A program made the translations under genes and the position numbers. 64,000 nt of DNA from the NCBI RefSeq assembly GCF_009711095.1, contig NZ_WMJZ01000009.1, positions 1 to 64,000 on the forward strand, in the 5' to 3' direction. Of the stretch, positions 27,323 through 35,585 are shown in pieces. The stretch is from Intestinirhabdus alba. Its GTDB lineage: Bacteria; Pseudomonadota; Gammaproteobacteria; Enterobacterales; Enterobacteriaceae. The notes below the pieces were generated by a model. It saw nothing but the letters and a program-made list of their open reading frames with translations. It made no database searches and had not been told where the DNA came from. Every line of letters starts with the position of its first letter. Positions within the stretch are counted from its first letter, which is position 1.

Positions 27323-28132
27323 TTATGGGCGTGAGCGCCGCTTCATCCTGCGTAAAGTCCCAAGCAGCACCAGCATGACGGCCAGATAGCCCATCACGTA
27401 CGCTCCCTGCCGTTTCCGTGACGTCAGATCCGGGTCGGCCGCCCAGGCCAGAAAGGCGGTGACGTCTCTGGCGTATTGCGCCTCGGTCTGTGCGATGTCC
27501 GGCGCTGCCTGCCAGACGATTTCGCCGTCCGTAAACGGCTTCGGCATATTAATCACGCCGCCGGGAAAGTAGCGGTTGGCCTTCATTTCCGGATCGTCGT
27601 TTTGATACCCGGTCAGCAGGGCAAAAACATAATCCGCTCCCCGATCGGTATAGGGCAGAAAAGCGTCAAACAGGAACTGCGGAAATCCCCGATCGTAACC
27701 GCGGGCGCGGACGATGTAGCTGAGATCGACGGGCAGAGCGCCGTTGTTCAGATACTTCGCCTCCCGATCGTTAAGATAGGGCGAGATAAAGCTGTCGTTC
27801 AGCGCGCCTTCCCGCTCGCCGGGCTGTCCATCTTCCTGAAGGTCGGGAAAGACGTAGCCGCTGGCCAGCCGCTTTGCCTCCTCTTCACTCAGCTCCGGGC
27901 CGCCGGGTCTGGTCAGGCTCCTGAAGGTGAGATACTTCATGCCGTGGCAGGCCCGGCACTTCTCTTCATACACCTGCAGGCCGCGCCGCAGCTGTGCTTT
28001 ATCATATCCTCCGCTGATTCCGCTAAAGCTCCACTCCTGTCGCGGCGGCGTGGCCTCTTTGCCGCAGGCTGAACCCAGGGTGCAGAAAGTGAGCAACAGC
28101 ACGCCATATTTCAGTAAATGTTGTCTCATCAT
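27323..28132 (-). CDS. petC: Cytochrome c1 of the bc1 complex
   Basis: This membrane-anchored periplasmic c-type cytochrome has an export signal with a cysteine-containing end (LGSAC), the heme motif CRACHGMKYL (Cys-x-x-Cys-His near residues 59-63), a cytochrome c1-type region with Met in INMPKPF as candidate sixth ligand, and a C-terminal anchor span (about 240-258) followed by basic residues. It accepts electrons from the Rieske protein and passes them to a soluble carrier, here probably the pseudoazurin encoded two genes upstream. The start overlaps the cytochrome b stop (TGATG), with AGGAG in front. Last gene of the operon; no strong terminator seen after it. Confidence 0.92.
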   Translation of the reverse strand: MMRQHLLKYGVLLLTFCTLGSACGKEATPPRQEWSFSGISGGYDKAQLRRGLQVYEEKCRACHGMKYLTFRSLTRPGGPELSEEEAKRLASGYVFPDLQEDGQPGEREGALNDSFISPYLNDREAKYLNNGALPVDLSYIVRARGYDRGFPQFLFDAFLPYTDRGADYVFALLTGYQNDDPEMKANRYFPGGVINMPKPFTDGEIVWQAAPDIAQTEAQYARDVTAFLAWAADPDLTSRKRQGAYVMGYLAVMLVLLGTLRRMKRRSRP

Positions 28133-29292
28133 CACTCCTGCTTTTCCAGAAAGCGGCGGCAGGGCAGCACCAGCAAAAACCAGGCGAAGTAGATCAGCGT
28201 GGAAAGCTGTGAAGCCGCGCGGATCCAGCCCTCCTCATTGCTGAAGCCGTCCGTCAGATCGGGGCCTACCAGCGCTTTCGACCCCAGCCAGCCCAGGAAG
28301 CAGGCGTTAAGCACCCATATCCAGAAACCGCATTTGACCAGCCTGCTGTAGTGGCGAAAGCGGGCGCGCGAAGTATCCAGCCAGGGCAGAAAGTAGAAAA
28401 CCAGCACCGAGCCGCACATGGCGGTCAGCCCGACAAGCTCGTTGGGAAAGCAGCGCAGGATGGAGAAGAAGGGCAGAAAATACCACTCCGGGGCGACAAC
28501 GGCTGGCGTAACCGTGGGATCGGCCGGAATAAAGTTGTCGGCGCTGCTCAGGTAGTGCGGGGCGAAAAACAGAAACCAGGCAAACAGCATTAAAAACAGG
28601 GTCGTTTTGATAACGTCAAGATCGGTAATCTGGTAATCGAATAACAGCCTTCGGCAGCTCTTCTCGCTGAAGGTTTTTTTCATCGCCTGGGCAAACGCCG
28701 ACTGCACGGTACGGATATGGAACAGCGTGGCGACCACAATCACGAAGGGAAGGAGAAAGTGGAGCACGTAAAAACGACCGAGCATCGGCGTGCCTGGCGC
28801 ATAGCCGCCTACCAGAAAGGCGTACAGCGTGTCGCCTGCCCAGGGAATGGCACGGGCGAAGCTGGCGATTACCGTCGCCGCCCAGTAGCTCTTTTGCCCC
28901 CATACCAGGCTGTAGCCGAGAAAAGCGACGACCATCAGCAGCACGTACAGCGTGACGCTGATGAACCACATTTTGACGTATGGCCTGCGGTAAACGCTGT
29001 AGTACATGCCGCGAAAAATATGCAGATAGCAGGCGAAGAAAAACAGCGAAGCGCCGATAGCGTGCATATTGCGCAGCAGCTCGCCGTGGTTAACCGCGCG
29101 CATAATATGAATGATTGAATCAAAGGCCAGCTCCTGCGTCGGCACGTAAAACATCGCCAGGATGATGCCGCTGAGGATCTGTACGCCAAGCATCACCAGC
29201 AGGATCGCGCCAATGGCGAAGATCCACAGCCCGGCAACCGAGCGGGGAAAGGGGATGCGCCACCCCAGGGCGCGCGCGCGCTTGGTGCTCAT
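28132..29292 (-). CDS. petB: Cytochrome b of the bc1 complex
   Basis: This 386-residue integral membrane protein oxidises quinol and carries two b hemes. The heme ligands are the two histidine pairs spaced 13 residues apart: His77/His91 (MHAIG ... YLHIF) and His178/His192 (VLHFL ... LFHIR). The Qo-site motif PEWYFLPF and the segment LVWGQKSYWAATVI are conserved. At least eight spans are visible. It is fused in one chain (b6 plus subunit IV), as in bc1 and not b6f. The ATG at 29292, one base after the Rieske stop and preceded by GAAGGAAG, is preferred over the TTG at 29313. Confidence 0.95.
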   Translation of the reverse strand: MSTKRARALGWRIPFPRSVAGLWIFAIGAILLVMLGVQILSGIILAMFYVPTQELAFDSIIHIMRAVNHGELLRNMHAIGASLFFFACYLHIFRGMYYSVYRRPYVKMWFISVTLYVLLMVVAFLGYSLVWGQKSYWAATVIASFARAIPWAGDTLYAFLVGGYAPGTPMLGRFYVLHFLLPFVIVVATLFHIRTVQSAFAQAMKKTFSEKSCRRLLFDYQITDLDVIKTTLFLMLFAWFLFFAPHYLSSADNFIPADPTVTPAVVAPEWYFLPFFSILRCFPNELVGLTAMCGSVLVFYFLPWLDTSRARFRHYSRLVKCGFWIWVLNACFLGWLGSKALVGPDLTDGFSNEEGWIRAASQLSTLIYFAWFLLVLPCRRFLEKQE

Positions 29293-29293
29293 C

Positions 29294-29836
29294 TCAGGCT
29301 TCCTTCGCGCCAATGCGCACGCTCAGGCCGTCGGGATGAAAGGCGTGGTCGGGGATCGCCAGATTGGCGGTCGCCGGCCCGCGCGTGACGCGCCCGGAGG
29401 TGTCGAATTCAGAGCCGTGACAGGGGCAGATCCAGCCCTGGCCGCCCGGCCGGGCGTTTGGCACGCAGCCGGCGTGTGGACAATAGCCCTGCACAATCAG
29501 CCACTGGGGATATTGTGCGGAAACCCGTTCGCTGTCAGCCTGAGGAGCGATCAGCGCGCTGCCGTCGGCGCGCCGGGCGGCGGCGATCTCCTCCGGCGTG
29601 CGATGGTGGATCAGGATCAGTTTGCCCTGCCAGATGCGTCTGATGGTCTGCCCGGCGGCGACCCCCGCCAGCGAAACGTCGAGCGGCGCGCTCTCTCCGA
29701 CGGTTTTTTCATCCGGGCCAAGGGCGGAAATCAGCGGCCAGGCGGCCGTGGCGACGCCGGCGGCACCGACAAACTTTGTCAGTTTGCACAGGCATTCCCG
29801 GCGCTGCTCCTGAATGCGGTCTTTGTTATCCTCCAC
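29294..29836 (-). CDS. petA: Rieske iron-sulfur protein of the bc1 complex
   Basis: This 180-residue protein has an N-terminal anchor span (about 20-40) preceded by RRECLCK, which could work as a Tat-type signal. The [2Fe-2S] cluster motifs are CPHAGC (Cys118, His120, with Cys123 for the disulfide) and CPCHGS (Cys136, Cys138, His139). The spacing is normal for bc1-type Rieske proteins. It takes one electron from quinol at the Qo site and passes it to cytochrome c1. It lies 14 bases after the pseudoazurin gene, with AGGAGCAC before the start. Confidence 0.95.
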   Translation of the reverse strand: MEDNKDRIQEQRRECLCKLTKFVGAAGVATAAWPLISALGPDEKTVGESAPLDVSLAGVAAGQTIRRIWQGKLILIHHRTPEEIAAARRADGSALIAPQADSERVSAQYPQWLIVQGYCPHAGCVPNARPGGQGWICPCHGSEFDTSGRVTRGPATANLAIPDHAFHPDGLSVRIGAKEA

Positions 29837-29850
29837 CGCTGCGTGCTCCT

Positions 29851-30291
29851 TTATTGTTGATCGATGCGTGAATAGATAGCCTGGAAGCGCTTATTGGCGA
29901 CTCCCGGTGCCTTAAAGGCGCGATAGCTGTCGGGCAGCGTGGCGTCGCCGACCTTAATCAGCATTACCATCCCCTGGGCATAGTGCGGCGTACACTTGAT
30001 GCCGTAGAATCCGGCCTTGTCATACTTCACCTCAATCTCTTCATCGATTTTACCGACGAACCCCTGATAGCCCGCGGGCGACAGCTCGGCGATCGAGGCG
30101 GCGTTGTGGCTTCTGTGCTTACGGATAAACTTCACCGAATCGCCGGGCTGGATCTCCAGATAATCTGGCTCATAGACCATCGGCCCTGCGCTGCCGCGGT
30201 TCTTCATCAGCACCTCGTGAGTCTGGGCAAAAGCGGTGGCGGTGAGGGCGAGCAGGCACAGCGCCTGCAGACTCTGTTTAAGGTATTTCAT
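29851..30291 (-). CDS. Pseudoazurin, type 1 copper protein
   Basis: This is an exported 146-residue cupredoxin. The signal peptide ends at AFA (residue 22). The copper ligands His62, Cys100, His103 and Met108 keep exactly the spacing known for pseudoazurins (38, 3 and 5 residues), within SHNAAS and CTPHYAQGM. Pseudoazurin carries single electrons in the periplasm, in known denitrifiers from the bc1 complex to nitrite or nitrous oxide reductase. The ATG at 30291 with AAGGAA in front gives the normal signal peptide. It stands between the ABC ATPase and the Rieske genes, ten and fourteen bases from them, so it is surely in the same operon. No terminal reductase for it is in the window. Confidence 0.93.
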   Translation of the reverse strand: MKYLKQSLQALCLLALTATAFAQTHEVLMKNRGSAGPMVYEPDYLEIQPGDSVKFIRKHRSHNAASIAELSPAGYQGFVGKIDEEIEVKYDKAGFYGIKCTPHYAQGMVMLIKVGDATLPDSYRAFKAPGVANKRFQAIYSRIDQQ

Positions 30292-30301
30292 AGATTCTTC
30301 C

Positions 30302-31117
30302 TTAGGGTTCATCGGGTCTCTGATAACGAATAAAACAGCCCGCGCCGTCCGGCTCGCGCTCGACGATAGCGTCAATGTCGAACCAGGCGCGCAGATTCTC
30401 GCGCGTAAACACGGCGTCGGGAGGCCCCTGCATCTCCGTACGTCCAGCTTTCATCACGATAATCCGATCGCAGAACATTGCGGCGTGATTCAGATCGTGC
30501 AGGGCGGCCACCACCGTGAGCTTTTCACGCTTCACAAGGCTGAGCAGGCTAATCTGATGCTGAATATCAAGATGGTTGGTTGGCTCATCCATCAGCAGCA
30601 GCTGCGGCTGCTGCGCCAGCGCCCTGGCGATGTGCAGGCGCTGCTTCTCACCGCCGGAAAAGGTATGCCAGCAGCGGTGCTGCAGCGGCTGGAGATCGAC
30701 CTTCTCCAGCATGGACTGGACGATGGCGTCATCCTTTTCTGACCAGGGCGTCAGCAGGCTCAGCCAGGGCGTGCGCCCCAGCGAAACGGCCTGGCGGGCG
30801 GTCAGGCGCTCGCTGGTCTCCGCCTGCTGTTCAACCAGCGCCATCCGCTGCGCCAGGTGGCGTCGCGAATAATGATGCAGCGCCTTTTTCTGCAGAATGA
30901 CGCTGCCGGCGGTGGGTTTCAGCAGCCCGGCCAGCAGAGAAATAAGCGATGTCTTGCCCGAACCGTTGGGGCCAATGATACCAACGAATTCGCCGGGTGC
31001 CACGCTGAGCGAGACGTCATTGACGATCGGTTTGCCCTTCACCTGCCAGCACAGGCCCTGAGCCTGAAGAACGGCGGCGTCGGTGGCGGCGGGGGAGCGA
31101 GCGGGATTCAGGGTCAT
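30302..31117 (-). CDS. ABC importer ATPase, FecE/BtuD type
   Basis: This 271-residue ATPase of iron-siderophore, heme and vitamin B12 importers has Walker A GPNGSGKTSL (about residues 50-59), signature FSGGEKQR, Walker B LLLMDEPTNHLD and switch His in AALHDLNHA. It acts on the inner face of the membrane with the FecCD permease, whose stop codon overlaps its start (ATGA). The cobalamin riboswitch upstream of the gene set makes a corrinoid substrate most likely; iron chelates or heme remain possible, since the families are alike. Confidence 0.92.
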   Translation of the reverse strand: MTLNPARSPAATDAAVLQAQGLCWQVKGKPIVNDVSLSVAPGEFVGIIGPNGSGKTSLISLLAGLLKPTAGSVILQKKALHHYSRRHLAQRMALVEQQAETSERLTARQAVSLGRTPWLSLLTPWSEKDDAIVQSMLEKVDLQPLQHRCWHTFSGGEKQRLHIARALAQQPQLLLMDEPTNHLDIQHQISLLSLVKREKLTVVAALHDLNHAAMFCDRIIVMKAGRTEMQGPPDAVFTRENLRAWFDIDAIVEREPDGAGCFIRYQRPDEP

Positions 31118-32181
31118 TTGGCCTGGTTTCCTCTAATCAGAATAAGCGAAAACGCCGGGGCACCGACCAGCGCGGTGATCACGCCGATTGGCAGAACCTG
31201 CCCCGGCAGCAGCGTGCGGGAGATAACGTCGGCGAGGATCAGGAAAATTGCACCGGCCAGCGCGCTAACCGGCAGCAGGCGATGGTGCTGATTGCCCACC
31301 AGCATCCGTGCCGCGTGCGGCACAACCAGGCCAACAAAGCCAATTGCGCCAACCACGGAGACCATAATCGCCGTCATACAGGTCACCGCGGCGATAAGCA
31401 TCGTGCGGGTTCGCCTGACCGGAATGCCCAGTGACGCCGCCGATTCCGCGCCGAAGGAGAAGGCGTCGAGATGGCGGGCGTAGCAGAAGCAGATCGCCAC
31501 GCCGATCAGAACGGTGGGAACCGCCAGCGCCACGTCGGGCCAGCGTACGCCGCTCAGGTTACCCAGCAGCCAGAACATGATGCCGCGCGCCTGCTCGGCG
31601 TTGGCGGAGCGGGTAATAATCAGTGCGGTAAGGGCATTGAACAGCTGGGAGCTGGCGATCCCGGCGAGGATAATCTGGGTGGTGAGGCCGCCGCCCTGGC
31701 GTCCTCCCGCCGCCATCGCCAGCAGGACGACCAGCAGAAATGCCGTCAGCGCGCCGATGAACGCGCCGAACGACATGCTGACAATCCCCGCGCCCAGCCC
31801 GGTAAGCGCAACCAGCACCGCGCCGGTGGAGGCCCCCGCAGAGATGCCCAGCAGATAGGGTTCCGCCAGGGCGTTGCGCAGCAGCGACTGCAGCACCACC
31901 CCCGACACGGCCAGGCAGGCACCGCAGCAGGCGGAGACCAGCGCCCGGGTCAGGCGGTAGTTCCAGACGATCCCGGCGTCGAGGGCATCCACCGGATAGT
32001 GGGCGTCAAACAGGCGGTTGGCCAGCGTGTGCAGCACGTGCCGCCAGGGAATGACGGTTTCGCCGATAGCGATCCCCGCCAGCAAAACACAGCCTAACAG
32101 CGCGGTAACCCAAAGCGTATGGCCGCCGGTTCTCAGCGCGAGCTGAGCCACGGCGCGCCGCGTCCTGCATAAGTCGCTCAT
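31114..32181 (-). CDS. ABC importer permease, FecCD/BtuC type
   Basis: This 355-residue permease has about ten membrane spans and typical FecCD-family motifs: ISAGASTGAVLVAL after the LAEPYLLG segment, LAGIASSQLFNALTALI, SLGIPV, and VGLVVPHAARML near the C-terminus. It forms the channel of a type II importer with the following ATPase and the preceding binding protein. It begins 67 bases after the first binding-protein gene. Substrate as for the ATPase: probably a corrinoid. Confidence 0.93.
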   Translation of the reverse strand: MSDLCRTRRAVAQLALRTGGHTLWVTALLGCVLLAGIAIGETVIPWRHVLHTLANRLFDAHYPVDALDAGIVWNYRLTRALVSACCGACLAVSGVVLQSLLRNALAEPYLLGISAGASTGAVLVALTGLGAGIVSMSFGAFIGALTAFLLVVLLAMAAGGRQGGGLTTQIILAGIASSQLFNALTALIITRSANAEQARGIMFWLLGNLSGVRWPDVALAVPTVLIGVAICFCYARHLDAFSFGAESAASLGIPVRRTRTMLIAAVTCMTAIMVSVVGAIGFVGLVVPHAARMLVGNQHHRLLPVSALAGAIFLILADVISRTLLPGQVLPIGVITALVGAPAFSLILIRGNQAK

Positions 32182-32248
32182 CTTTTACCTGTGTTTATGG
32201 GGTGAGTCACGCGCGCCGGGCCGGGAAGGGCCAGACGCGCGGCGAAAA

Positions 32249-33292
32249 TTACTGCGACGCCTGCGGACGGGCCAGGCCATATTCGACCAGCGCGTCGGCG
32301 AGCTTTTCCACGCCGTCGATGGTGCGCAGCCCGGCGTTCATCGTCTGCACGTCAACCACCGGCAGGCGGCCCTTCTGCACGGCGGGCAGCAGCCGGGTAA
32401 CCGGATCCGAGCGCAGATAATCTTTTTTCACCTGCCAGTCGTCGGCCGGGAAGCGGCGGCGGCTCATTTCGCCCAGCACGATAAGCGTCGGGGCGGATTT
32501 GGCGATGGTCTCCCAGCCGACCGTCGGCCACTCTTCGGCGGAATCAATGACGTTCCTGATGCCCAGGGTCTGGGCGATCCACGCGGCGGGGCCGAATCTG
32601 CCGGCAACGTAGGGATCGAGCTGCAGATCGGCGCTGGAGAACCAGAAGACAGCGGAAACGTTTTTATCCGCCCCGGCAATCTTGTTTCTTGCCGCCGCCT
32701 CCCGCGCCTTCAGGCTGGCGATCAGCGCCTCCCCCCGCTCCTGAACATCGAAAATGGCGGCGAGGTCGGCCACCTCCTGGTACACCAGCCCGATATCAAA
32801 CATGCTCTTACGCACGCCGTCGATGCTGTCTTCGTTATCCTTCGCGCAGTCGGCGGGGGCGGTGTAGACCGGAACGTTAAGTTCCCGGAACTGCTCATAG
32901 GTGGCGACGGTGCCGGCGGGGCCGATTTGCCACTCAAACTGGCTGGCGACCAGATCCGGCTTTTTAGCAATAATGCCCTCGAAGCTGGGAATATCCTGGG
33001 CAATCAGGGGCACCTTGTCGTTGGCGGCCTTCCAGGCCTTTGCAACCGGGCCGAACCACAGCGAGGTGCCGACCACGCGATCCGCCAGCCCCAGCGCGTA
33101 GAGGATTTCGGTGCTGTTTTGCCCCACCGTCGCCACCCGGGCAGGGGGCTGGCTGAAGGTCAACGCGCGGCCGCAGTTGTTAATCGTCAGGGGATAGTGG
33201 GTTTTCGCCGCGCCTGAGAAGCCGGAGACCAGCAGCAGCGCGGTGCCCAGCAGCGCGCTTCTGGCGAAAAGAGAGGTAAAGTTAATGTGCAT
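32249..33292 (-). CDS. ABC importer substrate-binding protein, copy 1
   Basis: This 347-residue periplasmic binding protein has a signal peptide (MHINFTSLF to GFSGAAK) and the two-lobe FecB/BtuF fold linked by a long helix: RVATVGQNSTEILYALGLAD, KPDLVASQFE, LAAIFDVQERGEALIASL, PTLIVLGEMSRRRFP. It is about 90 percent identical to copy 2 at 33985, so the duplication is recent. This copy is directly in front of the permease gene and is surely in its operon. The ATG at 33292 is preferred over the upstream ATG codons, with GGGACG in front. Its own leader holds only a riboswitch relic (33520-33660). Confidence 0.92.
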   Translation of the reverse strand: MHINFTSLFARSALLGTALLLVSGFSGAAKTHYPLTINNCGRALTFSQPPARVATVGQNSTEILYALGLADRVVGTSLWFGPVAKAWKAANDKVPLIAQDIPSFEGIIAKKPDLVASQFEWQIGPAGTVATYEQFRELNVPVYTAPADCAKDNEDSIDGVRKSMFDIGLVYQEVADLAAIFDVQERGEALIASLKAREAAARNKIAGADKNVSAVFWFSSADLQLDPYVAGRFGPAAWIAQTLGIRNVIDSAEEWPTVGWETIAKSAPTLIVLGEMSRRRFPADDWQVKKDYLRSDPVTRLLPAVQKGRLPVVDVQTMNAGLRTIDGVEKLADALVEYGLARPQASQ

Positions 33293-33519
33293 TATCATCG
33301 TCCCGTTGATGCCGGAATCGGAGCTTCCGGCCATGCCTTATTGCAGTCCCTGTAGCGGCAGAATCAGGATGTCTGGTGACCCGGCGCGATGAAATTTAGC
33401 CCCGGCGGCGGGCATCGCCGTGTGCCGGTCACGTTCACCGGCGCGGGCCATTAGTCAGCCTGCCCGGCACTTTATCGCCTGTGTCAGATAATCACCCCAA
33501 TGTTCCGCCCGCCCATCTG

Positions 33520-33660
33520 GTGGAATACAGCCCTGACAGCCAACCTTCCGCCAGAATACTCTCCCCTGCCGTTTTATTGCGGGAAGCGCCATGATCCTGC
33601 TTTTAAACGATAAAATAGCGCCTGCGGAAAAGCTGTCGGAGGCGACTGTATCGGCATTTA
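33520..33660 (-). pseudogene. Decayed cobalamin riboswitch relic before binding-protein copy 1
   Basis: The outer parts match the intact riboswitch at 35261-35457: the closing-stem arms (TGACAGC at 33534 and AGCTGTCGG at 33631) and the flank GACTGTATCGGCATTTAT. The inner 180 bases, including the B12 box and the GGGAAGGC and CCCGCAACTG blocks, are missing and replaced by about 90 unrelated bases. It should therefore no longer bind cobalamin. Confidence 0.7.
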
Positions 33661-33701
33661 TCCACTAGGTCAACCGGCTGGAATAGCGAAGATGGTGGAG
33701 G

Positions 33702-33821
33702 ATGTCTTTGATTTTTTTAGCTACTTATCAAAAACTTATGCCGGTTTTATCGGCCATCTATAGCCAGTTGGCAACGGCGGCAAAAAAGCTAAATGAGAAT
33801 CAATTGACTTTGATCAACTAA
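33702..33821 (+). CDS. Small ORF in the duplication spacer, doubtful
   Basis: A 39-codon frame on the opposite strand of the operon begins with ATG right after GGTGGAGG (spacing too short) and reads like an amphipathic helix ending in AAKKLNENQLTLIN. The local AT content is higher than around. It may be a remnant of another gene or chance. Confidence 0.2.
   Translation: MSLIFLATYQKLMPVLSAIYSQLATAAKKLNENQLTLIN
33804..33817. promoter_or_regulatory. FNR-like box in the spacer between binding-protein copies
   Basis: TTGACTTTGATCAA matches the FNR palindrome TTGAT-N4-ATCAA with one mismatch. It lies about 510 bases upstream of copy 1, in the only long gap where a promoter for the bc1 operon could sit. 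It may give anaerobic control, but one site in AT-rich DNA is weak evidence. Confidence 0.35.
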
Positions 33822-33984
33822 TCTCTCCGCTGAAAAAAACGGCGGCGCAAAGCCATTATGCTGCCGGAAACGCCAGCCCCTGGTCCGGTGTTCCCCTGGC
33901 AAAACGCGACAGAGCGGCCCGCTATCCTCCGCCTCTGGTCAGGAGTGGGTTAAGCGGGCCGGGAAGGGCGCGGCACGGCAAAAA

Positions 33985-35028
33985 TTACCGCGGCACCGGC
34001 GGACGGGCCAGGCCGTATTCGACCAGCGCGTCGGCGAGTTTTTCCACGCCGTCGATGGTGCGCAGCCCGGCGTTCATCGTCTGTGCGTCAATCACCGGCA
34101 GGCGATCCTTCTGTACCGCCGGCAGCAGCCGGGTGACCGGATCGGCGCGCAGGTAATCCTTTTTCACCCGCCAGTCGTCGGCCGGGAAGTGGCGGCGGCT
34201 CATTTCGCCCAGCACAATAAGCGTCGGGTCGGATTTGGCGATGGTCTCCCAGCCGACCGCCGGCCACTCTTCGGCGGAATCAATGACGTTCCTGATGCCC
34301 AGGGTCTGGGCGATCCACGCGGCGGGGCCGAACCTGCCGGCAACGTAGGGAGCGAGCTGTAGATCGGCGCTGGAGAACCAGAAGACGGCGGAGACGTTTT
34401 TACCCGCGCTGGCGATCTTGTCTCTTGCCGCCGCCTCCCGCGCCTTCAGGCTGGCGATCAGCGCGTCGCCCCGTTCCTGAACGTCGAAAATGGCGGCAAG
34501 GTCGGCCACCTCCTGGTACACCAGCCCGATATCAAACATGCCTTTGCGTACGCCGTCGCCGCCATCCTGATTATCTTTTGCGCAGTCGGCGGGGGCGGTG
34601 TAGACCGGGATACCCAGCTCGCTGAACTGTTCATAAGAGGCGACCGCGCCTGCCGGGCCGATGTGCCACTCAAACTGGTTGGCGACCAGATCCGGCTTTT
34701 TAGCAATAATGCCCTCAAGGCTGGGAAAGTCCCGGGCAATCAGGGGCACTTTGTCGTTGGCGGCCTTCCAGGCCTTTGCAACCGGGCCGAACCACAGCGA
34801 GGTGCCGACCACGCGATCGGCCAGCCCCAGCGCGTAGAGGATCTCGGTGCTGTTTTGCCCCACCGTCGCCACCCGGGCAGGGGGCTGGCTGAAGGTCAAC
34901 GCGCGACCGCAGTTGTTAATCGTCAGGGGATAGTGGGTTTTCGCCGCGCCTGAGAAGCCGGAGACCAGCAGCAGCGCGGCACCCAGAAGCGTTTTTTTAG
35001 CGAATAAAGAGGTAAAGTTAACGTGCAT
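33985..35028 (-). CDS. ABC importer substrate-binding protein, copy 2
   Basis: This 347-residue periplasmic protein is a near duplicate of copy 1 (same signal peptide, MHVNFTSLF, and the same motifs, including GQNSTEILYALGLADRVVG). Differences are spread over the gene, with clusters in the segment after the Cys-containing APADCAKDN. It is preceded by the intact cobalamin riboswitch, which should shut it off when cobalamin is plentiful. It is separated from copy 1 by 692 bases. Whether transcripts run on into copy 1 and the bc1 operon is not visible; no strong terminator was found after it. Confidence 0.92.
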   Translation of the reverse strand: MHVNFTSLFAKKTLLGAALLLVSGFSGAAKTHYPLTINNCGRALTFSQPPARVATVGQNSTEILYALGLADRVVGTSLWFGPVAKAWKAANDKVPLIARDFPSLEGIIAKKPDLVANQFEWHIGPAGAVASYEQFSELGIPVYTAPADCAKDNQDGGDGVRKGMFDIGLVYQEVADLAAIFDVQERGDALIASLKAREAAARDKIASAGKNVSAVFWFSSADLQLAPYVAGRFGPAAWIAQTLGIRNVIDSAEEWPAVGWETIAKSDPTLIVLGEMSRRHFPADDWRVKKDYLRADPVTRLLPAVQKDRLPVIDAQTMNAGLRTIDGVEKLADALVEYGLARPPVPR

Positions 35029-35260
35029 TATCATCGTCCCGTTGCTGCCGGAATCTGAACTTCCGGCCATACCTTATTGCGGTTCCTGTAGCGGAACGGC
35101 CATGATGAGCGATGATATTGCATTGTGAAAGTTAACGATGGCCCGCGACAAACAATCTGCATCTCAGATTGCGGATTGGGCAAGGCCCGGTATTTCACTA
35201 CCGTCTGTGTCAGACATATCATCTCATGGACCCTCCCGCCCATTTAATGGTTTACAGCCT

Positions 35261-35457
35261 CGACAGCAGGTCTCCTGACTCGCGGTAATCAGATTATTAG
35301 CCTTCCCATAAAGCGCTGCTTTACAGTGGCCTGCGGCAAATTTGCCGCACGAGAATAATTCTGTATCCGCCTACAGTTGCGGGGGCAGTTATGGCTTTGG
35401 AATTTATCCACACCATATTCCGGATCAATACCTGAAAGAGGTACTGAAATGCTGTCG
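35261..35457 (-). promoter_or_regulatory. Cobalamin riboswitch
   Basis: Read on the minus strand, all the conserved blocks are present in order: GGAATATGGTG, TGCCCCCGCAACTGTA, GCCACTG followed by ATGGGAAGGC, and the B12 box AGTCAGGAGACCTGCTGTC (35262-35280). The first and last bases form the closing stem (CGACAGCA with TGCTGTCG). The aptamer lies about 230 bases upstream of binding-protein copy 2, and the rest of the leader should contain the expression platform. It is evidence that the downstream importer handles cobalamin, a precursor or cobalt. Confidence 0.93.
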
Positions 35458-35585
35458 CCGGGGACTGTAGCGGTATTTATTAATCCGATCAATAAAAGGG
35501 TTTAAAAGTATTGACGGCGGATCGATTTTTTATTTATCCCCGCCGCCCCTGGGGACGCGGCCGTTTCCGACGAGATCCGGGAACG

